From Mastigias papua (Eukaryota; Cnidaria; Scyphozoa; Rhizostomeae; Mastigiidae), in the NCBI GenBank assembly GCA_964019165.1, contig OZ025282.1, positions 5,513,131 through 5,577,130 on the forward strand: DNA of 64,000 nt. The letters run 5' to 3'. Below, piece after piece: positions 1 through 33,200 of this stretch. The first letter of the stretch is position 1. Each line of letters opens with the position of its first letter. Under the pieces are notes generated by a model. It was not told the DNA's origin. It did no database searches and saw nothing but the letters and a program-made list of their open reading frames with translations. Position numbers and translations under genes: made by a program.

Positions 1-20871
<20,871 letters not shown>

Positions 20872-21274
20872 TTTAGCAAATCAATTATGTGACAGGTGCG
20901 ATAATTTCCTTTTACCAGGTTATGTCACTCTGCATTTTGTTGTAAAGGCTAGAGTTGTATATTGCAAAAAACAGGCCAGTTGAATTGGCAGATACGCCCT
21001 TGTCAGGACTTCTTACTTTAGCACGATGCTTCACCTGCTGTTCCGGTGAAATACTTAGTCTGCAGGCCTCTTGCTCTATAAAATAGCAAAAAAGTGCAGC
21101 TCTAATCACTTTACAAAAATCGCTAAATCTGCATTTTAAAGACTGTAATCCATCACCCCCGAACGGCAACTTTTACATCAAGTAAAGCGCCCTCGCAGTA
21201 GCCGAAATAGATATCGAGATCACTGCAAACTTCAGGACCCCTCGAAGGCAGCGGGCTAAGTGCTGTGTTTTGAA
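20872..21274. promoter_or_regulatory. Compact divergent upstream region between NEDD4-like and myosin genes
   Basis: The start codons of the minus-strand ligase (20871) and plus-strand myosin (21275) lie 404 bp apart with no other gene between. In-frame stops sit close upstream of both ATGs (TGA 20881-20883 on minus; TAA 21257-21259 on plus), so neither frame extends further in this genomic sequence. This spacing suggests a shared bidirectional promoter holding both 5' UTRs. I see no TATA box that I would trust. Upstream non-coding exons elsewhere are possible. Confidence 0.5.
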
Positions 21275-24200
21275 ATGGCCGGGAAAGAGGTGTGTTCGGA
21301 TTTGGCAAAACTATCCGAGCTTGATGAGCAGCTGATACTCCATCAGTTAGAAAAAAGATATGCAATCGACACAATATATGTAAGTGCATGTGGTGCAAAA
21401 AGACTGCAGGAAAAATTCTTTCCCTGATACACAAGTCACTTTCACTTTTGTCATTGACCAGAAACTAGTCTACTTCGGTTAGAGGGAACTAATTGATATC
21501 ATGTTGCATTATATACTCATGCGGCTCTGGACGAACGAACCGTGGTTAGGTAAAACAGCTTGGGCTGAAGGGCTACCCTCCTACAATATGCATGGGTGTG
21601 ATGAAAATAAGAGCGGGGATGGGTGTTCTCATGTATTTGCTCCCTTTCAAAGGGTCGTGCAGAGCTTCGTAGAGGGAAGTGGTGTGGGATCATTACTAAT
21701 TTTTTTTTGAAACTTCATATTGAATACATAAAACTACTTAAATAATACACCTCTCAAAAAAAATTGGCAGTGTATAATTAGCTTGCTTGTAAAAAATACA
21801 TGGTACATTTATGAAGTTAACATGTACAAAACATGTATAACAAAACAGAACAGAGAAATAACAGCAAAAACTTGTTAGATGTTCCAGAATAGATCAAAAT
21901 TAGATGGTTGAGAGGTCTGGATTACTCCAAGGTTTATTTCTTTGGCAAAAGATGAAGTAGCTTGATCTTATTGAGATGGTCATAGCTTTCATAATAACTC
22001 GCTTTTGGATGGTCTTATCAAAACTGAGTTCATTGAGTAAGGAGAAGAAAGAAGTACAAGAAGAACCCATAGTTCCAATAGCACCCATAGATAGATTGAT
22101 AAATGTAACTTTACTATAAGAAGAAGAGAGTTTACTAAGCAACGAGCTATATTTGGCGGCCTTACGATTACTATTATTTTGTATATTAGTTTCAAACACT
22201 ATATCCTAGAGCTCCCAAAGCATAAAAATTTGCAAGCAGTCATCTCCCAAGTGGTAGACTGATCCCTCAGACTTTGGATAACTCAATCAAAAGTTAATAT
22301 GGGAGCTTTTACGAATCTTCTATGCATGTTTACAAAAGAGTAAAGAGAAATCAAAGACTTTGACAAAAGAAAAATCCTCAATTTAAGACTCGCTTTATCT
22401 TTTTTCAGACATATGTTGGTGATATCCTGGTTGCTGTGAACCCATTCAAACCACTACCAATTTATTCAAAACAGGTACAAGATAGAATGAAATATAAAAT
22501 ATAGCATATACTTTAATCTTATGAAATATGTGTTACTTATGCATATAGTAGACTTCACCTCTGCATTATGGTATTATATTTTGTTTTCAGTACATTGCTG
22601 GTATTTGAAGTAGTTTGAACCCTTTAGTCATTTCTTTCTTGGTTTTTTCCTGATCATTACCAATTTGATCAACAATACCTACATCCTATCTGTGATTAAA
22701 CTAAATTGGAGCCTAGAGTCATGATATGATTTCAACAGGGCTGTTCTTTCTTGGCCTCCCTTTTCTGCAACAAGAGTTTTCATTTATCTAGCCTTAGGGT
22801 TGGGACTGAGTGGTACCATCTTGTTCATTTAGTTGTCAATTAGACATACCATATCTTGACAATGACTAGGCTATAAAATTCATAAATTGTGAAAAATGCA
22901 TTCTCTTTCTTTGCTAGTTCTCAAATTTGTATAAATTTTCACAACAAGATGCCAATCCTCCTCATATATTTGCTGTGGTTGATAAGGCTTATCAGGACTT
23001 GCTTGGATTGGGTAGCAAGCCCCCCAGAAGTCAATGCTGCGTTATCAGGTATCAAATTTTATATATATTTTGGTACATTGTCAATTGTTTCATTATATAT
23101 CTTGTTTATACTTTACAGGCTCTTGATCAGTTTGATTACCCATGAAGAATCATAAGAGCATGTAGTCCATGCAGGCAAGAGGATTTTCCCTAACTGTAGT
23201 TTTATTTGCTCTTTTTTTATTTTTCCTGTCATCCTTTTGATTGCTAGTGATTTTTCCAGTTTGGAATATTGGTAATGACTGGTAATGATTGTTTTGTTAG
23301 TTTATGATTAAACTTTAAAGACAAATCTACAAAGATTGGGGATAGATAGCTAGTACACTTTGTGATTGGCATATGTAGTTACATTATGTCAACTGATATC
23401 TTGATGTTTGTTTTAAAAGTGGTGAAAGTGGCTCTGGTAAGACAGAGACATGCAAATTGATGATAAAGCAATTGATTGATCTGTCAGGTGGCTCATCGGA
23501 GCTTGACCAACAAATTCTGCTTGTAAGTGAAATTTATATCTGGTTTTTGCTACCAAATGTGAAATAGCAAGAGTTTCACTTTCACATGACTTGGAGTGCT
23601 GCTTTGAGTTGTGCCTGGCTTGTTTACCAGTGCAGCATTCACTTCTGTGCATTTTTTTGTGTTTTGTATATTTGTAACTGATATTAATGTAACTTCTGAT
23701 GGAAGCATATATTTCATTCAGTAGTCATATAGATAATTAAATTCTAAAATTGTAGCATAAGTACCTTTGTCTTGAATATCAACCCTTTGGTTATAGTCAT
23801 ATTATTTGTGTTTTTTGAGAATGGCACGCATCTTTATTTCTCCTTCATTTCATCCTTAGGTCAACCCCCTTTTAGAAGCCTTTGGAAATGCAAAAACTGT
23901 GATGAATAACAACTCAAGTAGATTTGGAAAATATATCTTATTACGATTCAAGGAAAAGAGAGGTATTGGAGCTTTTGACATTGAATGGACTTTGCTGTTT
24001 GCATTAGCAAGGCTGATATGTATTTCAACATGGAAAAAGAGTTATTAATAGAATGCTTTGCAGTATGATGTCATCTTTTGATTATTTAACTTTGCTTTGA
24101 TCTATCTGAAGTGATAAATGCATCATGGTTTTCATAGTTGATGGTGCAAAAATATCCGAGTATTTACTTGAGAAGTCAAGGGTTGTTCATCAACATTCTG

Positions 24201-27200
24201 GAGAGCAAAACTTCCACATTTTTTACTATATGATATTTGGTTTGTCAAAAGAAGTGCTTAGAGACCTGAAATTAGACAAAGAAAACTCATTCAGGTTTGT
24301 TGCACTTATACACATTTCATATCTTTATTGTTCAATTTTGGAGCAAAACCCAAAATGAAATGAAAATTATGTAAATAGGGATCTGTTACCAGGTCCTTGG
24401 GACTGTTTGAAACTATAAGGATTAAACTTTTTTGATTGTTGAAACAGTCTATCCAGTGGCTTTATAAATTTGTTTGTATATTCATCCTTCCAACTGTCTA
24501 CTTTTCCATCTGCCAATTATCTATTTGTCTTCCTTGAATGGATAGATGGATAGATGGATAGATGGATAGATGGATAGATGGATAGATGGATAGATGGATA
24601 GATGGATAGATGGATAGATGGATAGATGGATAGATGGATAGATGGATAGATGGATAGATGGATAGATGGATGGATGGATGGATGGATGGATGGATGGATG
24701 GATGGATGGATGGATGGATGGATGGATGGATGGATGGATGGATGGATGGATGGATGGATAGAAAAAATCAATATTATTGGACTGTAATAGAGTCAGTTGC
24801 TACTCAAGAAAGATAAGTAGAAGAGTGTGATGTCAATATGTCAGCAAGTTTAAGTTTGCCTTGACAGTAAATGGTGGACATCACATGCCTTGACAGTAAA
24901 TGGTGGACATAAATCACATAACTTTGTGCACAATTTCTACATGAGGTGCACAATTATAGTGAAGCCTATTGGTGATAGCTTTACTATTGTCTCTTATTTC
25001 AATGTATTTAGATATTTAATATTTGGTCAAGAACTTAAGATACATTTTTGTATTTAAGGTACATCACAGATGGAATTGGACTGGCATCGAGAGGAAATCT
25101 TACTTTACAGAAAGAATATGATAATGTGTGCAATGCTATGGATATTGTTGGGTTCTTAGAGCAGGTATGCACAGAGTTTTTGTAATATTGGCTATGTTTT
25201 ATTTTCAAGCTAAATATGAATATTAATTGTACTATAGTTTTTATTATGCTTTTCAAGAATGTATTACAAGATTTGCAATAAAAAATGGTAATGTTTTTGC
25301 CAATATCAAAGTATGAGTCTTGTCTCTAATGTTATCAAATGAGACCCTCCCATTGATTGGAGTTTAACTGGCCATATCTGGATTGTGTCTACCTGGCCAG
25401 GGTTTTATTTATAAAATTTCAGTGGCCATTGAACAATTTTTGTTAAGTGTCTGTTCTTTATTTTGTAGGAGCAGAAAGATATGCATAAAATTTTGGCTGG
25501 CATTTTACACCTGGGAAATGTTGACATCATAATGGATGAAAATGACTTTTCATCTATAAAAGAGAATGAAGCAATTTTAGCATCATCTGTGAGTTCTCTT
25601 ACTCAGTGTCTTATAACTACTGACAAGGCCACCATGAAGATGATGCTTCTGAAGGGAGGGGGGGAGGCATAACATAGAAATTTGCTGACAAAGTGGGTAT
25701 AGCATCCAAGAACTGGATGTAGTTTCTGATAGCACAGTAGACACTCTTAAATACACTTCTAATATTGCTAGCAACATGCTGGATACCTATATCAGTGCAA
25801 TTTGCATTATGTGCCAACAAGTGAACAATTTATTGAAAAATCATAGGATATGCAGACAGAAAAGCAAGTTTCCTTGACAAAGTGTTTTTCCAGTGGAGTT
25901 TTCCACCTCCACACCCCCATCACTGCAGACCTGGTACTGACTTTACTGAGATATCATCAACTTCTGGGTAACTTGTTATGAACCTTTATATTTTCAGTCT
26001 CTTCTAGGCCTGGATTATTTAAGGCTCTGTGATGTCCTAACAAGCTTTGTAACAGTAACAAGAGGAAGCCACATTAAAAGAAGATACAACAAGTTACAGG
26101 CTCAAGGTAGCCATATCATCTTAGTTGAATATTCTTTGAAATGTGTTGCAAATGGAGAACTGTTTTATTGTGAACAATTTTCTATGAGAATTTTGCACAC
26201 ATTTTAACTTGCTTGCATGCTCTTGTACATACAGATGTAGAAACCCACACATATACACATATTCTCAGGTCCAGTATTAGCTGCCACAGCTTTTTTGGAA
26301 GAACTTTCCAACCCCCCCCCCCCCTCCACACTCTTATTAGGGCCCCCTGCCTATTAGTTTTCTTAGAGAAACCTGTGAATAGGTAGGTTACTGAGTTTGA
26401 ATTTTTGTAATCAGAGTGTTTAAGCAGTACTGTTATTTATGAATATTCTAGTCATACCAAAATAATGAATGAGAATTATTTGCAGTGGGTTTATTGCGGT
26501 TTTTGTATGAGCACTGATTGGATTAAATTTAGACCTATTTCCACCCCCCTCTTATTCTGACCACCTTATTTATTTCATTTTGGAAAGTCTTCTAGTTCCC
26601 CTCTTATTATGGCCCCACACCTATTTGGAATCTAAGAGTACTTTCAAGCACTTTCTTTTTAGGGTACCGCATTTGAGCTTCAAGCACCAGCTGAATACAT
26701 TAATCTTGAACAGTTGTTTATATATGTTAAAGTTTCTTTCGAAGAGCTTATTTCTAAGTCCCCACAACTCATATACATGTACAATATGTATTGTTTCTTT
26801 GCCTTTAGACTGTCGTGATGGAATGGCTAAAGCACTATATGGGCGACTATTTAGCTGGATTGTTAACAAAATAAATCGTCTGGTTGCTCCTGAATACTCC
26901 TCTGCTCTTACAGATGGAAACGAAATTGGTTTGTCTTTGTGTAGCTTTATACAACTTGATTGTCTATATTCCACAGCCCAGTGCTTGTAATTTTGCATTC
27001 AGCTGGTTTTGAATTCACTTGGTATAATTCTCATAATCTCGCTGTTGACAAGGCATTACGGAAAAATTAGATGCTATTTATGATGTTGAATAACTCAAAT
27101 TTTGTATTGGGTGATTTTTAATGAATAACTGACTTTGGTTAAAGTATGCCTAAAGAAAGTATCCAGCTTTTTCGAGCTATAGTGAGGTTCTATAGTACCA

Positions 27201-30200
27201 ACAGACAATTCACTTTGATTAGTTCAGATTACTTTCTTGTTACGAAGATGACATTGCTAGGTCTACTTAGTAAAAACTTAACGACGTTAGGAAATAATGG
27301 CAATATACTTGCAGAATTATGTTATTTTGAGTACATTATATTGGTAGCATCCGTTTTACTCTTGTTTATTGTACTTTTTATGGTACTTAATAGATGAAGT
27401 TCTTTATGTTATTAGGTATTCTTGATATATTTGGTTTTGAAAACCTTGGCAAAAATTCATTCGAGCAAATTTGTATAAACATGGCAAATGAGCAGTTACA
27501 ATTCTTTTTTAATCAGGTGATGAACTTTTGCTTGTTGTGTTTTCAGCATCATAAAATAAGCCGATCGAAAGCCCATGCAATACCTTTTTAAATGAAGCTT
27601 TGTTTTAAAGCAGTGTGTACATGATGCATACTCCCATTATGAATTGTACGTACAAACTTCAGTTGAAATCTTCATTAAATTTCATTTTCTGTTTGCTTTT
27701 GTGTCTTATTTATTTTACCGCCGCATTTCCCATGAACTCAACTTTCAGTTTCTTGTAGTAGTACGAGATTTCACGTAATCATTGCTGTGTGACTTTAGAT
27801 GTCTTTTGATTGACGGTTAATAGACACATGCCTATTTGATAGTTTGTTTTGATAGCTTTTCTCAACCGTAGCATATATTTAAATGGGAACAAGACGAATA
27901 TCACAGGGAGGGTATAGACTGGAGTGATATCAAGTTTTCAGATAACAAGCCGACTCTTGTACGTAAGCTTATCTCATTTTATCTTAAATTTGTTTCTTTC
28001 ACATTAAGAATAGCTATGTCTCATATCTTTGACCGCTTTTCTTGTCGATTTTGTCTTTGAACATCAAATTCTGAATCTTCATAAGTATTTAGATTTATTG
28101 TCCTTCTTACAAAACAGGATTTCTTCTTTGGAAAGCCAGTTGGATTTCTGACAGTTTTGGATGAAGAGAGTCATTTTCCACAAGTATGTGACTTTACTTT
28201 GTTCCATTTTTGCTGCCCATCTTTTCACACTCTTAGTACGTACACAAATAAGTAAGCAAGAAACAAAGTAAACAAGTATTTTTGCTAATAGATGTGTTAG
28301 TAAATTGCAGAATTTTTTCGATTGGTGCCCCATTCTAACGTTTGACTATTGTTTGCCCTCCTATTGTCAACCGAATTTAATTTAAAGCCATAACCGCATA
28401 TTACATTGCTCTAATTTGCCTATCTGCCAGTAATACCATCACGCAATTTAGTGGATAGTACCAAAAGAGTTGATGCTTTTCTTTGAAATTGTTTTGAAGT
28501 GGAATTCATTTTAGCTACACCCTTTTTGTAATTTGTGGGTACAGACGCTGAACTGTCGCCATGGCAATGTCACATAAAATTGTTTATATTAGTTGTTGTT
28601 TAATTACGAACTGCTATTATTATTCTTGTTGCACATGCATTCATGCATTACGAATTGATTCCCTTACCTTCATAAAATTTCATTGTAGTTTCCATATACC
28701 TATTTCATTGTTGAAGCACTCTGCTTGGCTGAAACTCTCAAAGGCTGTCTCAACCTTTTCAAACTATTATGGCAGACGATAGCTGGTCGTTCTGATCGCA
28801 ATCTCCAGTTTTTCCTTTTCTTAAATTTCCAGAGTACCAATCTCAGTTTCACGCAAAAGCTTTCACAGAATTTCAGAGGGCTCAAAAGAGTGTTCCAGGG
28901 ACCAAGAAGTGATTCGAGTTTGTCATTTTGTATCAACCACTACGCAGGCCAGGTAGACATATGATTTATTTTGAAGAACTTTGCTTTGTAACTACACATT
29001 GCTCCTCCGTTTTGTTTATGTTAAATATAAATGTACACAGTTTTTACACAGTTTCTGTCCAGGCCGTGATATTTAGGATCTTTTATAAATAACTACTTTG
29101 TATAATTGTTTTGTTGTCTGATTTTACTATAGATTCGATCAAAATTTGTTATTTGGTTTTAAGGTTGAATATGGTACTCAAGGATTTCTTGAAAAGAACA
29201 GGGATACAATACCACCCGGAATGATCCAGTTATTGCAGCACAGTGAAAACAAACTCATTTCTCAGATTTTCTCAGGTTCGTTAAAGGCTGTTGTTTTGAA
29301 AATTTCTCCTTGGTACAAAATAGGCATATTGCTGTGAAACAGTAACCATGGTTAGAAGTGATAAAAGTCATCTGATGATTCCTTTTCATACCTTCGTATC
29401 GAAAGTCGCTTTGATTGCTGTTTCAAAAGAGGTGTTATTTTAGTCAGCCTTGCAATTCACTTGAAACTCTCCTGTTTATTTGGTTGAGTTTTATTTATTT
29501 GATATTCCAGAGCTGACATTTTTCTGTGACTTAGTAAAGTTTTTGCAAATTTCTGTTAATTTTTTAACATGAATAAATAATTGAAAAGCTTTTGAGATCT
29601 GCCACTTAGTTCATTGATAATCGAGTTAGTTTTTATCAAAAGAATATCGAACTTGATTCAAGCCTCAGATATTATTGGTAGTGATTTCTCATCAAATGCT
29701 TTTGAATTTATCAGCAACAATAACGAGAACTGGAACTTTAGCCCTCCAAGGCAGATATACCATCAAAGGAAAAAAGGATTCGAAAGCAAAGGTACTATCA
29801 TGTCTCTACAGAGGTCGTTTTTAAACGAGACCTGTTAGTATTGTGTGCAAGTTGTGTGGTGTATGCAAAATTTCTGCTCAACGATGTATTTCTGGATGTT
29901 TTGCTCTCTATAGCTTTTATAGACTTGCAGTTCATTAATGGTTGTGTAGACATTATCTTCATTAGAACTTTTAGAAATACAAACTGTTGATGTATTGGCC
30001 AATATATACGATGACTTTTAGTATTTTAACAGAAGTTAGTTCACTGTCTCCACCGCTGCCTTGATCGACAATAATAGGAAAAGTGTTATTTTTCTTTAAT
30101 TAGAAGCTAAGTGGGTCAAGGCAGAAGTTTATGGCAAACAAGAAAGCAATTACAGTTGGATGCCAGTTTAAGGTTATATTCAGTAGCTTTTTCATAATTT

Positions 30201-33200
30201 TTTAACTTAAAAATTTCATATAATTTATTGCTAACTTGCCTGTCAAAATCATTATCCATACGAATCTGAGTACTCTCAAATCTGCAATAGTGCTCCAACA
30301 GCCGATTAGCTTTCCAGCAAATTTTCAACTCATAGCACTCCTGTTCCAACCCTACCCCTACTACTGATATTTAGAGTGCTAGCTCTGCTCAGGACATTTC
30401 GTTTCGAAAACCGTAGAGAATTGCTTTTGACTCAGTCATGGTTTTGCTATTTGAAGTGACCAATGTTTCGAGTCTCCTCTGTTCTAGCCATCTTGCTCTT
30501 TGACTCTTGAAAAGTTTCAAGTCTAATACCTACTCACCTTGTTTTGTGGTAAAATTCCCGACTCTTTCACTATTCCAACCTCCTACCTGTGGTTGAGACC
30601 GTAGAGTAGTGGTTTCTTCTGATTTATTAACCTTTCGGTTGCTGCAAGCTCCGAGGGTCGGAAATAATTTTTTACGTAATTTTTGAATCATTTGGGAGAC
30701 TAATTTATTTGTTTTGTGTTTGTTTTCAGAATTCACTGGTTTTGTTGATGGAAAAACTGAATGCTGCTGCCCCCCACTTTGTAAGGTGCATAAAGCCCAA
30801 CGCACAAAAGGTGAGGTTTTTATAGACACAGTGCAAGAGCATGTGACCACGGTGTTTCAATAAATGATGCATATGCTCAGTCTCCTTAATTTCATCGATT
30901 TGCAATCTTCAGCTGTTTAGCTTTTTATTTTGTTATTTAGTTGTTTATTTTGCTTTTAGTTGTTTATTTTGTTGTTAGTTGTTTATTTTGTTTTTAGTTG
31001 TTTATTTTGTTTTTAGTTGTTTATTTTGTTTTTGGTTGTTTATTTTGTTTTTAGTTGTTTATTTTGTTTTTAGTTGTTTATTTTGTTATTTAGTTGTTTA
31101 TTTTGTTATTTTTTGGTTTATTTTGTTTTTTCTGGGTTTATCCTTGTTGTCTTTTTGTGATAGCAGTTTTTGCAAAGTTGCCTAACAGTTCCAGTTATAT
31201 TTTCATTCTTTTCTATTTTTACCTGTTTCAATATTACCTAGTTGGTGTTGGATTTTAGTTAAAGCCAGGTTTTTGCATCAGTTGTCTTACACCTGATATG
31301 CCCAAGTCCCTTGCTTACTTTTAGTAAATATGCTTCAAGCTTCATTGTCGTTGAGTGTGGATTATTTTGACAGGTTCCTCATACATATGACATTGACTAT
31401 GTGAGAAAACAGGTAAGGAATGTTTTGACCCTTCTTTCAGTATTTTTCGAGACATACGTCCCCTGGTGTGATTCCAGTTCTACCTGCGGTATATTTTAGT
31501 AGAGTGAAAGTTTGCTTCTGACTCTCTTTACTTTACTTGGTTTATCGCCGAAAAGTAATTGGGTTTTATTATTGTTTTTTTGATATTCCATCGAGGTATT
31601 TTGTAGTATTGCTTTGCTTTATGACTATCCAGCTTTACAAGAGAATTATGTTTATCTCAACCCTTTAGTGAACGTAAACATTGTAACTTAGGCCATTTCA
31701 TACTCAATGCCGATTTTCTTCCTTAACCCTATATTTCAGTTGAACTACACTGGAATTCTTGAAACAACAAAAATTCGAAAAGAAGGCTATTCAGTTAGGC
31801 TCACTTTTAACGAATTTGTTCACAGGTATAAACATTTTTTAAAGTTGTTTTTTGCGCATGCCTAGGGAATTATTTGTTGTGAAATATATATATCTCTCTC
31901 TCTTGTGCATCTAGCTTGCAGTTTTATCATTGCTCACCTTGCGCGACACTACAAATCAAAGTAGTCAAGTTTTGGCATACGCTGCGTTCGTTTGCTATTT
32001 TTGAAACACATCTGAAGTAATTTTGTAATGTATCCTAATCTTGGCAGATTTTGTTTTGATGTTTTTGTTGTTGTTGTTTACTTTATTTTGAGTAGGCTAT
32101 TATATCTAGCGTTTTCAGCTAATTTAGGCCCACAAATGTGGCTGCTTTTCCAGTCGACCCGCTTAATTACTTCTGTAAACTAAAGCTCTGTCATTATCTA
32201 TGTTTCCATAACCATCGGGCTATTCTACAATGGACGTCCGCACAATTTTATCAATTTTACTCCCTCCCCTTGTCTATGCCTGTCCACCTTTTGCTTAACA
32301 GTCCCCCTCCCCCTGTCCGTATGGAAACGACTTCTGATCTTTTCTTTACAGAAAAGTTATACAAGATTCTCTATTCAAAACCCTGCTAGTAATTTTGAAG
32401 TGACTTACAAATGCTATCTCCTCGTATAATGACAGCTATTAACAAGAATGCAAAAATTTCTCTGTAAGAGATATCCGATTACGGTTAAACACACTCCCTC
32501 CCCTGTCCACCTTTGTACCAATTTTTGCTGACCCCCTCCCCTATGGTGCTGACTTCCTGTAAGGATGGCCCCAAAGAGCAGTAATCGCCTTTTTAATAAT
32601 GATCAACTTAGAATCACACAAAATCTGTTTGAAATGTAATCCCATTCCCTACTTGAGGATTAACTCACATTTAAATGTGAATTTGCCATCCTTGTGTGAA
32701 AAGTTGTATTTTATGATAAGTATTTATTTTGTGTCTTTTGGCTTCTTTAGATACAAATGTATCTCACTGGATCTCAGTCTACAACCAACCTCGCAATCGT
32801 GTGCTTGGATTCTGCATACTGCAAATATGAGGCACTGGAAGATCGGGTAGGTTTTGGGCCTAACTTGGACCTTTCCTCCTGGTGGATTTCATCATTGCCA
32901 ATTATAATTTTGTTATTTCGTTAACTGTTTGTAAGTTGCATCGCAAAACCACCATGTGATTTCTTGATATTTCCATTTAGTTATCCTCGTCATCCTTAAA
33001 ATGCCACCTCAGCATTCCCATTCTTCTACTTCCTTCTCTTCTTCTTGAAGGCATACGAAGGTATTTTTGAAATATTGGCATTTGGATTTGTTAGCAGAAT
33101 ACATTCGAAAATTAGACATTTGTGCGGTTAACATTCAGAAAGGTAATATTGAGTTATCAACGTCCGCTGAAGCTATAGGAATGTTGATGCTGTTGATTTT

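Larger units (their letters stand above)
21275..33142 (+). other. Motor-domain exons of the SH2 myosin
   Basis: Exons: 21275-21379, 22409-22474, 22918-23048, 23420-23522, 23860-23962, 24138-24294, 25059-25164, 25469-25588, 25998-26106, 26809-26928, 27416-27516, 27872-27958, 28118-28183, 28833-28952, 29164-29275, 29715-29791, 30104-30172, 30730-30810, 31374-31412, 31740-31825, 32751-32846, 33051-33142. All joins are in phase. Landmarks: P-loop GESGSGKT (102-109), switch I NNNSSRFG (151-158), switch [10 protein letters not shown] (about 375-382), relay KWEQDEY, actin-binding [11 protein letters not shown], converter KIGHTKVFL. All nucleotide-binding motifs are intact, so an active ATPase is expected. 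The TEDS position is Ser in TRGSHIKRR, 16 residues before the Asp of DGMAKALY. Loop 2 (KGKKDSKAK + [14 protein letters not shown]) is strongly basic. Confidence 0.93.

Noticed and set aside
21153..21434. 93-codon minus frame over the myosin first exon
   Set aside because: Antisense shadow of myosin exon 1 and the divergent promoter. The ligase frame is closed by TGA at 20881-20883.
24517..24771. Ile-His-Pro-Ser repeat protein on minus strand
   Set aside because: The GATG microsatellite read in reverse; it lies in an intron.
30979..31185. Hydrophobic Phe/Leu/Val repeat frame
   Set aside because: A minisatellite within a myosin intron.
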